6,507 nt of DNA, from the NCBI GenBank assembly GCA_046719185.1, contig JBDNDK010000139.1, positions 1 to 6,507 of the forward strand, given 5' to 3'. The notes beneath the pieces are model-generated. The model saw only the letters and a list, made by a program, of their open reading frames with translations. It searched no databases and was not told the DNA's origin. Every line of letters starts with the position of its first letter. Position 1 is the stretch's first letter. Origin of the DNA: JBDNDK01 sp046719185 (GTDB taxonomy: Bacteria > Armatimonadota > UBA5829). The position numbers and the translations under genes were made by a program. This document shows positions 1 through 4,945 of this stretch, one piece after another.

Positions 1-2
1 TG

Positions 3-614
3 GTTTCATGGATGTGTGCAAGATGTGATGGAGATAATTATGGAGAAATTGTTCTTTATAGGTTTCCACAGGACAAGAATGTATTAGGACCAGATCAGGT
101 AATTGCTAGAATAAATCAAGATACATATATTTCACAACAGATAACATTGTGGAATAAAGAGGGTTCTGGATTAAGTACTGGAAATCTAATGGTTGTGCCT
201 GTAGATAATGCATTATTATATGTATTGCCTATATATTTAGAATCAAAGAGTACAAAGATTCCTGAATTAAAAAGAGTAGTAGTTCTTTTAGGAAATAAGA
301 TTGCTATGGAAGAAACTCTTGATGATGCAATTAGTGCGGTTATTGGTGAAAGAGTAACTATTTCTAGAGCAAGTGCTGATACTGTCAGGTTTGCTGCTGT
401 TTCAGATATTCAATTTGAAGATAAAAAAGCTGAACAAAAAACTACATCAGAAGCAGTTAAGCCATCTGGCGATTCAAGCAGACTTGCTGCAAAAGCTCTT
501 GAGCAATTTAACAAGGCACAAGAAGCTCAGAAGAGAGGCGATTGGGCTGAATATGGAAGACAAATTGATGAGTTAAAGAAAACTCTTAATCAATTGCAAG
601 AGACATCAAGGTAA
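3..614 (+). CDS. UPF0182 family membrane protein, C-terminal part (5' end outside window)
   Basis: This is the last ~203 codons of a gene that is already open at the window edge: the frame starting at base 3 reads VSWM and continues without a stop, so the ATG at base 12 is internal. UPF0182 (COG1615) proteins are usually about 900-1000 residues, with several N-terminal membrane helices and a large external domain; their function is unknown. Family hallmarks visible here are the CARCDGDNYGEIVLYRFPQD stretch, GPDQVIARINQD, TLWNKEGSG, GNLMVVP, a YVLPIYL segment and IPELKRVVV. A low-complexity linker (EDKKAEQKTTSEAVKPSGDS) follows, and then a C-terminal helix with AQEAQKRGDWAEYGRQIDEL, typical of the end of this family. 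The gene ends 48 bases before a strong terminator, so it is probably transcribed separately from the dcw genes. Family assignment is by recalled motif similarity. Confidence 0.85.
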   Translation, partial: VSWMCARCDGDNYGEIVLYRFPQDKNVLGPDQVIARINQDTYISQQITLWNKEGSGLSTGNLMVVPVDNALLYVLPIYLESKSTKIPELKRVVVLLGNKIAMEETLDDAISAVIGERVTISRASADTVRFAAVSDIQFEDKKAEQKTTSEAVKPSGDSSRLAAKALEQFNKAQEAQKRGDWAEYGRQIDELKKTLNQLQETSR

Positions 615-662
615 TTATATACCATTAAGTTACCAGTAAAAACCAAAAATAATATAAATTAT

Positions 663-696
663 GAGTGTCAACTTTATGAGTTGACACTCTTTTTTT
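663..696 (+). terminator. Strong intrinsic terminator after the UPF0182 gene
   Basis: GAGTGTCAACT (663-673) and AGTTGACACTC (679-689) form a perfect 11-bp stem with a 5-base loop (TTATG), followed directly by seven T (690-696). This is a textbook Rho-independent terminator for + strand transcription. It isolates the upstream gene from the mraZ promoters. The following bases 697-804 are plain AT-rich spacer with no feature I can support. Confidence 0.93.
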
Positions 697-804
697 ATCA
701 AGCCTCTAATAAAAATGATTTTGATACCAATTTTTATATAGAAGCTGCAATAAATAAGAACAAAATTATACAAAAACAACTTAAAAATATTACAAAAAGT
801 ACAG

Positions 805-833
805 TTGACATGGGTTAAGACTGGTGGTAAACT
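805..833 (+). promoter_or_regulatory. Candidate upstream dcw promoter P1
   Basis: A perfect -35 TTGACA (805-810) is separated by 17 bases from TAAACT (828-833, 4 of 6 matches to TATAAT). The -10 is preceded by TGG (825-827), which fits an extended -10 TGn element. Predicted transcription start is about 840, giving an mraZ leader of roughly 115 bases. The spacer also carries TGGG (811-814) and TGGTGG (822-827), possible extra regulator contacts. Assigned by consensus only. Confidence 0.55.
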
Positions 834-849
834 CACATAAAATAAATTT

Positions 850-950
850 TGGAATATTTTGGTAATTAAATGGTTTACAATTGCTTATAATAAGGTTATA
901 ATAGACTCAGTTTGGCTTTTTATGGTAATTTTTTGGTGTTTATATGGTGG
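850..950 (+). promoter_or_regulatory. Phased TGG box array, probable MraZ operator
   Basis: TGG triplets, mostly in a T-rich (T/A)TGG(T) context, begin at 850, 860, 871, 913, 923, 934 and 945, with a further TGG at 948. The steps are 10, 11, 42, 10, 11 and 11 bases, so all lie near one face of the helix (42 is four turns of 10.5). Three boxes abut the -35 of P2 on its upstream side, and four cover the initially transcribed leader up to the ribosome binding region. Known biology: E. coli MraZ is a ring-shaped oligomer that binds TGGG-type direct repeats about 10 bp apart upstream of mraZ and represses the cluster. The site is therefore inferred to be the autoregulatory operator. The third G of the E. 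coli box is mostly replaced by T here. Confidence 0.6.
874..902 (+). promoter_or_regulatory. Main dcw promoter P2 upstream of mraZ
   Basis: TTTACA (874-879, 5 of 6 to consensus) is followed by a 17-base spacer and a perfect TATAAT (897-902). Predicted start is about 909, giving a leader of about 48 bases before the mraZ ATG. A second TATAAT at 886-891 lies inside the spacer but has no matching -35 at a proper distance. The TGG boxes flank this promoter on both sides, so regulator binding there would be expected to block polymerase. Confidence 0.75.
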
Positions 951-956
951 TAGCTA

Positions 957-1457
957 ATGTTTGGTGGATCATACACTCATAGTTTGGATAGTGCAGGAAG
1001 ATTTGTGATGCCTTCTAAAATCAGAAACTCATTAGGTGATTTGTTTTACATCACCAAAGGAGTTGGGTGCTTGTTTGTTTTTACAAGAGAATATGCCCAA
1101 ATTATTGAATCAGAGCTAAATAAATTCAATACTCCATTAGCTGCATTATTAAATCCTGAAATATCCAGACTAACCAGACACTTCTTTTCAGAAATGGTAG
1201 AAACAAACACAGATAAACAAAATAGAGTGCCACTTACAACAGAGCATAGGAGATATGCTGGCATTAATGATGAAGTTGTGATTTGTGGTTGTGGAAACTA
1301 TGTAGAATTATGGTCTCCTGAAGCTTTAGCAGAATATAAGAAAAATAACGAAGGTGTTGATAAATTGGTAGAGGCTGGTAAAGTTTTGATGCCGTCAATT
1401 GGTCAAATTTCTGGAGTGTCTGATGCAGGACTATCACAAACCAGTTCTGCTCAATGA
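957..1457 (+). CDS. mraZ: MraZ, transcriptional regulator of the dcw cluster
   Basis: MraZ is a DNA-binding protein built of two SpoVT/AbrB-like half-domains that forms ring oligomers and controls its own operon. Here the first half carries MFGGSYTHSLDSAGRFVMP (residues 1-19; D11, G14, R15) and the second carries DKQNRVPL (residues 86-93; D86, R90), the paired DxxGR-type signatures. In the second copy the Gly is replaced by Asn. The protein is 166 residues against about 143-152 in most relatives. The surplus is a Ser/Gly/Ala-rich C-terminal tail after about residue 145. The ATG at 957 gives the standard MFxGxY start and has GGTGG (946-950) six bases upstream as a weak Shine-Dalgarno, which overlaps the last TGG boxes. 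It is first in the operon and its last 35 bases overlap rsmH. Confidence 0.97.
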   Translation: MFGGSYTHSLDSAGRFVMPSKIRNSLGDLFYITKGVGCLFVFTREYAQIIESELNKFNTPLAALLNPEISRLTRHFFSEMVETNTDKQNRVPLTTEHRRYAGINDEVVICGCGNYVELWSPEALAEYKKNNEGVDKLVEAGKVLMPSIGQISGVSDAGLSQTSSAQ

Positions 1458-2361
1458 AGTTTTAGCATTAATTGACCCAAAACCTGGTGGTGTTTTTGTT
1501 GATGCCACTTGTGGTGGCGGTGGGCATTCAGAAGAGATACTAAAGAAAATATTGCCTCAAGGTTTGCTTATAGGAATTGATAAAGATTCTGAGGCTCTGA
1601 ATTATGCAAAAGAAAGACTAAAAAAATATTCAGAAAACTTAATTCTTGTTAAGAGTAATTTTTCAGATCTTTTGAAGATTTTGAAAGATCAGAATATAGA
1701 AAAGATTGATGGGATACTTTTTGATTTAGGAGTATCAAGTCACCAGCTGGATTCTAGCAGAGGATTCTCTTTTATGAGAGATGAGCAGCTAGATATGAGA
1801 ATGGATAAAGATGAAGATATTCCTACTGCAAAAGATATAGTTAACTTTTGGTCAAAAGAGTCTTTAGTTGATATTTTTAGAAAATACGGTGAGGAGAGAT
1901 ATTCAGAAAAAATAGCTTCTGCTATTTTGGAAAGAAGAAAAAATTCACCTATTGAAACAACATTAGAGTTAGCAAATATCATAAAAGATTCTGTTCCTTC
2001 AAAATATAGGTATGGTGATATTCATCCTGCAACCAGAGTGTTTCAGGCGATTAGAATAGCTGTTAATTCTGAGCTTGAAATAATAGAAACAGCAATAAAG
2101 GATGCTGTGGAAGTGTTGAAAATTGAAGGCAAGATATGTGTTATAAGCTTCCATAGTCTTGAGGATAGAATTGTTAAAGAGACTTTTAAAGATTTGAGTG
2201 GAAGATGCAAGTGTCCAAAAAAAATACCTGTTTGTGTTTGTGGAACTGAGAAAATAGTTGAAATTATAACATCAAAGCCAATAGTTCCAAGTGATGATGA
2301 GGTGAGAATTAACAGAAGGTCAAGAAGTGCAAAGCTTAGATGTGCTAAAAAGGTAAAATAA
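1423..2361 (+). CDS. rsmH: 16S rRNA (cytosine(1402)-N4)-methyltransferase RsmH (MraW)
   Basis: RsmH uses S-adenosylmethionine to methylate N4 of C1402 in the decoding centre of 16S rRNA, acting on the 30S subunit. From the ATG at 1423 the product is 312 residues, normal for the family. Visible motifs are YHKPVLLNEVL at the N terminus, the SAM-binding loop DATCGGGGH (27-35), FDLGVSSHQLD (100-110), RGFSF and LDMRMD, HPATRVFQAIRI (201-212), ISFHSLEDR (241-249), a four-Cys segment with CKC...CVC (Cys 262, 264, 271, 273) and the terminal RSRSAKLR (299-306). The open frame extends to a TTG at 1399, but ATG 1423 is preferred because it gives the conserved start and has GGAG (1413-1416) six bases upstream. 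The gene begins inside mraZ, overlapping by 35 bases, which suggests translational coupling. Confidence 0.96.
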   Translation: MQDYHKPVLLNEVLALIDPKPGGVFVDATCGGGGHSEEILKKILPQGLLIGIDKDSEALNYAKERLKKYSENLILVKSNFSDLLKILKDQNIEKIDGILFDLGVSSHQLDSSRGFSFMRDEQLDMRMDKDEDIPTAKDIVNFWSKESLVDIFRKYGEERYSEKIASAILERRKNSPIETTLELANIIKDSVPSKYRYGDIHPATRVFQAIRIAVNSELEIIETAIKDAVEVLKIEGKICVISFHSLEDRIVKETFKDLSGRCKCPKKIPVCVCGTEKIVEIITSKPIVPSDDEVRINRRSRSAKLRCAKKVK

Positions 2362-2387
2362 TTGTTCTATAAAAGGAGTTGATTCGC

Positions 2388-2768
2388 TTGGGTGCATCAA
2401 CAATGAGAAAATTAAATAAGTCTTCAAATTCAATTAATGGTTCTAAGAGTTCAAAAAGAAGTAATCGTTTATATAGAAAAAAACTATTTACTTCCTTAAC
2501 TATATTTCTATTAGCAGTTACTGTTGTTGTTAGTATATATGTATATATAAATGGATATGCTAAATTTTCAAATATTGGATATCAGAGAATAGCACTCAAA
2601 AGAGAATTGATAGAACAACAAAGATTAAACAGCACATTAAATGCTGAATATATCCGCTTGAAAAGTCCCGGTAGGCTTGCAGAATTTGCTCAAGCTGCCA
2701 ACATGACTGATAGGTCTGACCGAGACCATATAAGGGAATCCGAGCTTATTGCTAGCTCAATTGAATAA
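2388..2768 (+). CDS. ftsL: FtsL-like septum protein (FtsL/DivIC family)
   Basis: This is a small bitopic protein, 126 residues, in the position of ftsL between rsmH and ftsI. From the TTG start it has a basic, Ser/Asn/Lys-rich cytoplasmic tail (1-33), one membrane helix (about 34-54, LFTSLTIFLLAVTVVVSIYV), a predicted extracytoplasmic coiled coil (about 60-92, KRELIEQQRLNSTLNAEYIRL) and the family's closing motif LKSPGRLAEFAQAANM. FtsL-type proteins pair with DivIC/FtsB and activate FtsI and FtsW at the septum. Sequence conservation in this family is low, so the call rests on topology, the closing motif and position. Start choice: GGAG at 2375-2378 lies nine bases from TTG 2388. TTG 2379 is too close to it, and ATG 2403 is 24 bases away with no site of its own. 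Confidence 0.85.
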   Translation: MGASTMRKLNKSSNSINGSKSSKRSNRLYRKKLFTSLTIFLLAVTVVVSIYVYINGYAKFSNIGYQRIALKRELIEQQRLNSTLNAEYIRLKSPGRLAEFAQAANMTDRSDRDHIRESELIASSIE

Positions 2769-2787
2769 TTAAAAGAAGAAAGAATTG

Positions 2788-2805
2788 ATAACTTTGATAA
2801 GTTAT
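2788..2805 (+). other. Small hairpin in the ftsL-ftsI gap
   Basis: ATAACTT (2788-2794), loop TGAT, AAGTTAT (2799-2805) make a perfect but AT-rich 7-bp stem in the 64-base gap between ftsL and ftsI. AAGGA follows immediately (2806-2810), 22 bases before the ftsI ATG, which is too far for an ordinary ribosome binding site. There is no T-run directly after the stem, so it is not a terminator. It may shape translation initiation of ftsI, but this is weak. Confidence 0.3.
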
Positions 2806-2832
2806 AAGGATTTCGGGTTTTTTGGTTAGATT

Positions 2833-4608
2833 ATGGCTCATACATACAAACAATCAATTAAAAACAGGACATTATTTGTATTTATTATTTTTACAATAGC
2901 ATATCTTTTGATTTTTGCAAAATTAGTTCAATACCAAATTTTAGATAGAGATATGCTAATTGCAAAGGGCGGAAATGTGAAATTATCTACTCTTCCTCTT
3001 CCTGCTGATAGAGGAGGAGTTTTTGATAGAAATGGTGTTGCTCTTTCTGTAAATGTTGATAGTGTGACAGTTTTTGCTGATCCTTCTATGATTGATGATC
3101 CAAAAAAATCAGCTGAGCAGGTTGCAAAGTTATTTGGTGGTGTGCCTGAAGATTATATTGATGGTTTGTCAAATAAGAAATCAAAATATTATAGAATTGC
3201 TAGGAAAGTAGATTTAAGCTATGAAGAAATAGTTTCAAAAAATAAAAAAGAAATGCCATGGTTGTTTGTAGAGAATGAATCAAGAAGAGAAAGACCAGCA
3301 AAGACTTTGGCATCTCAAATAATTGGTTTTACAGATATTGATGGTAAAGGTTTGTCAGGGATAGAGTTATCTTATAATAAAGAGCTTGCAGGGCAGCCAG
3401 GTATATTGAAGGCTGAGTTGGATAGGGCAAGAAGGCCTATACCGGGAACAAGACAGATTGATAAAGAACCTATAAATGGATCAAATATATATTTAACAAT
3501 TGATTCAGGAATACAATATATTGCTGAAGAAGCACTTAAAAATATGGCTGATGTGTATAAACCAGATAGTGCAGTTGCAATTGTTATGAATCCGCAAACA
3601 GGTGAGGTTCTTGCTATTGCAAATTATCCATTTTTTAATCCTGAAAAGATTACAAAAAATGATAAGGATATTTTAAGAAATAGAGCAGTTACAGATAGGT
3701 ATGAGCCCGGCAGTACAATGAAAGTGCTTACAGTTGCAGCCGGACTTAGCGAGGGTATAAAGCCAAGAGAAAAAATTACTGTATGCACTGGTGTTGATAA
3801 TATTGGAAATAGTAGATATAGATGCCATCTGACAAATAAATGGGCAAGTGGGCATGGAAGTGTTGATTGTTATAGTATTATTGAGAATTCATGTAATATT
3901 GGTGCAGCACATATTGGTTTTAGAATTGGTTCAGAGAAGATATATGAATATTATAAAGCATTTGGGATATTAGATGATCCTTGGGATGCGTCTGGATACC
4001 AAGTCTCTGGCAGTTTAGAGGATTTCAACAAATGGTCAAAAATTAAGCTGGCAAATGTATGTTTTGGTCAGGGAATAAGTTGCACACCAATGCATGTTGC
4101 AAGTATATATTGTGCAATTGCTAATGGCGGAACTTATATAAAGCCTCAAATTATCAGAGAGATTAGAGATTCAAAGCATGATATTGTTAAACCATTTGAA
4201 GTAAAAGAATCTCACAGAGTTATAAAGGCTGAAATTGCTAAAGAATTGACCAAAATGATGATGTCTTGTGTTGAAAATGGAACAGGAAAAAATGCTGATA
4301 CTGAGGACTGGTATGTTGCAGGAAAGACAGGGAGTTCTCAGATGGCTAGAAAAGATGCCAGAGGATATGAACCAGGGGCATTTATTGCATCATTTTATGG
4401 GTTTGCACCTGCAACCGATCCAAAAATTGTAATTGGTGTTGTTGTAACAAAACCAAAAGGTTCACATTATGGTGGATCTGTTGCAGCACCAGTTTTCAAA
4501 GAAATAGCTGAAAAGGCATTATGGCAAATGGAAATACCGGCAGATAAACCGGGTAAAATTAATATTCCTAAAAACAAAAAAGATGCAGATAAGAAAAAAC
4601 TTGTTTAA
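2833..4608 (+). CDS. ftsI: Peptidoglycan D,D-transpeptidase FtsI (penicillin-binding protein 3 type)
   Basis: FtsI cross-links septal peptidoglycan outside the cytoplasmic membrane, working with FtsW and FtsL. The 591-residue product matches the E. coli length (588). In order it has a short cytoplasmic tail, one membrane helix (about 13-29, TLFVFIIFTIAYLLIFA), the pedestal-domain motif RGGVFDRNG (60-68), the transpeptidase acylation motif STMK with catalytic Ser294 and Lys297, the SxN motif SCN (353-355), and KTGS (498-501). A Lys-rich tail ends the protein (NIPKNKKDADKKKLV). No PASTA domains follow, unlike many Firmicute division transpeptidases. An in-frame TAG at 2827-2829 and the absence of an in-frame ATG upstream fix the start at 2833. 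Its Shine-Dalgarno is poor (GGTTAGA at best). All catalytic residues are present. Confidence 0.96.
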   Translation: MAHTYKQSIKNRTLFVFIIFTIAYLLIFAKLVQYQILDRDMLIAKGGNVKLSTLPLPADRGGVFDRNGVALSVNVDSVTVFADPSMIDDPKKSAEQVAKLFGGVPEDYIDGLSNKKSKYYRIARKVDLSYEEIVSKNKKEMPWLFVENESRRERPAKTLASQIIGFTDIDGKGLSGIELSYNKELAGQPGILKAELDRARRPIPGTRQIDKEPINGSNIYLTIDSGIQYIAEEALKNMADVYKPDSAVAIVMNPQTGEVLAIANYPFFNPEKITKNDKDILRNRAVTDRYEPGSTMKVLTVAAGLSEGIKPREKITVCTGVDNIGNSRYRCHLTNKWASGHGSVDCYSIIENSCNIGAAHIGFRIGSEKIYEYYKAFGILDDPWDASGYQVSGSLEDFNKWSKIKLANVCFGQGISCTPMHVASIYCAIANGGTYIKPQIIREIRDSKHDIVKPFEVKESHRVIKAEIAKELTKMMMSCVENGTGKNADTEDWYVAGKTGSSQMARKDARGYEPGAFIASFYGFAPATDPKIVIGVVVTKPKGSHYGGSVAAPVFKEIAEKALWQMEIPADKPGKINIPKNKKDADKKKLV

Positions 4609-4614
4609 TTTTGT

Positions 4615-4643
4615 TTGATTTTTTAATGCATATTTGTTGTAAA
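4615..4643 (+). promoter_or_regulatory. Possible promoter for the structured RNA
   Basis: TTGATT (4615-4620, 4 of 6) and TGTAAA (4638-4643, 4 of 6) are 17 bases apart, and the predicted start (about 4650) falls at the first base pairs of the first hairpin. Both hexamers are imperfect in AT-rich DNA, where such matches arise by chance. The support is mainly the position. Confidence 0.3.
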
Positions 4644-4665
4644 GTTTGGAGCAGAGGATATCTGT

Positions 4666-4689
4666 GTGTTTGAAGGACTTGGGCGAACT
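4666..4689 (+). repeat. Loop module, copy 1 (direct repeat with 4804-4827)
   Basis: This 24-base segment matches 4804-4827 at 19 positions. The core TTGGGCGAA is identical in both (4679-4687 and 4817-4825). Each copy can form a five-pair stem closing an 11-base loop. The outer pair of that stem is G4668-C4688 here and A4806-U4826 in the other copy, a compensated change. Confidence 0.75.
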
Positions 4690-4787
4690 GATATCACCAG
4701 ACCACTGCTCCATCAAGTTTACTCTGTTGATATTATCAGCAGAGAGAGTACGTATGGTTCTTGCCGATGGGCTATTCGTACTCTTTG

Positions 4788-4856
4788 GGGTTGTGTGATT
4801 ATGGTATTTGCAGGGTTTGGGCGAATTCTGTAAAACCTTCACAACCCTATTTTTTT
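4788..4856 (+). terminator. Intrinsic terminator ending the structured RNA
   Basis: The H3 outer stem GGGTTGTG/CACAACCC (8 perfect pairs) is followed by TA and a run of seven T (4850-4856). The hairpin is longer than usual because the loop module sits inside it. It would end transcription coming from ftsI as well as from any local promoter. Confidence 0.7.
4804..4827 (+). repeat. Loop module, copy 2 (direct repeat with 4666-4689)
   Basis: This is the second copy of the module, in H3. The five-pair stem ATTTG/CGAAT (4806-4810/4822-4826) closes the 11-base loop CAGGGTTTGGG. An alternative pairing also exists in this copy: TTTGCAG (4807-4813) with CTGTAAA (4828-4834), extended outward by GGT/ACC (4803-4805/4835-4837). 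Confidence 0.7.
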
Positions 4857-4860
4857 ATAT

Positions 4861-4905
4861 AGACGAAGATTATAAATTTTTGATTATAAAAACTGTCTTT
4901 TTTTT
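4861..4905 (+). terminator. Possible weak second terminator
   Basis: AGAC (4861-4864) can pair with GTCT (4895-4898) around a self-complementary TTATAA/TTATAA stem (4870-4875/4884-4889), followed by a run of eight T (4898-4905). The stem is AT-rich and broken by an internal loop, so on its own it would be weak. The long T run after the previous terminator makes a tandem arrangement possible. Confidence 0.3.
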
Positions 4906-4932
4906 GAGTGTTTTATTTAATTCTCTATGCTT

Positions 4933-4945
4933 TAAGGTTATAATA
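4933..4945 (+). promoter_or_regulatory. -10-like box at the murE start, shared with mraZ promoter P2
   Basis: TAAGGTTATAATA occurs here and, identically, at 891-903, where it contains the -10 of P2. A perfect TATAAT lies at 4939-4944. The -35 position (around 4916-4921, TTTAAT) is poor. If it is active, transcription would start near 4951, just before the ATG at 4954, giving a nearly leaderless murE message. The same AAGG (4934-4937) could instead be the Shine-Dalgarno for ATG 4945. Confidence 0.4.

Larger units (their letters stand above)
4648..4856 (+). ncRNA. Candidate structured RNA between ftsI and murE
   Basis: About 209 bases of the ftsI-murE gap are richer in G+C than the surroundings (the first 53 bases are about half G+C) and are almost fully accounted for by hairpins. 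H1: GGAGCAG (4648-4654) with CTGCTCC (4705-4711), GATATC (4657-4662) with GATATC (4690-4695), and GTTTG (4668-4672) with CGAAC (4684-4688). Ha: CTCTGTTGAT (4722-4731) with ATCAGCAGAG (4735-4744), one G-U. H2: AGAGTACG (4745-4752) with CGTACTCT (4777-4784), then GCC/GGC (4763-4765/4770-4772). H3: GGGTTGTG (4788-4795) with CACAACCC (4840-4847), then ATTTG (4806-4810) with CGAAT (4822-4826), followed by a T run. H1 and H3 share a loop module. It could be an independent small RNA or a 3'-UTR-derived one; a leader of murE is less likely. I do not recognise a known family, and it is not evidently 6S, 4.5S, tmRNA or RNase P. Confidence 0.6.

Noticed and set aside
681..686. TTGACA within the terminator stem as a -35 element
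   Set aside because: It is part of the perfect 11-bp inverted repeat and has no -10 at a suitable distance.
630..836. Minus-strand open frame of 68 codons with a hydrophobic product
   Set aside because: It runs through the terminator and the mraZ promoter P1, its composition follows AT-rich non-coding DNA, and it has no recognisable family or ribosome site.
1399..1422. TTG 1399 as the rsmH start
   Set aside because: It adds eight residues absent from the family pattern and has no ribosome site; ATG 1423 has GGAG at six bases and the conserved start.
4626..4673. A 15-codon + strand frame (ATG 4626) as a leader peptide before the RNA
   Set aside because: There is no Shine-Dalgarno, no residue bias suggesting attenuation, and it runs into the first stem.
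4673..4678. AAGGAC in the H1 loop as a CsrA (ANGGA) site
   Set aside because: The duplicated loop in H3 has CAGGGT at the same place, so the GGA is not kept between the copies.
4519..4842. Minus-strand open frame of 107 codons across the ftsI end and the structured RNA
   Set aside because: It overlaps the conserved ftsI 3' end and hairpins H1-H3. The product resembles no protein, and the terminator T run is oriented for the + strand.
4868..4890. GATTATAAA direct repeat (4868-4876 and 4882-4890) as an operator or -10 pair
   Set aside because: It is short and AT-rich with no -35 partner at 17 bases. It is better explained as the two arms of the weak second terminator hairpin.
4648..4944. Riboswitch or attenuator controlling murE
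   Set aside because: I found no clear antiterminator pairing with the H3 stem and no known ligand-binding consensus. It is not excluded, but the independent RNA reading is simpler.
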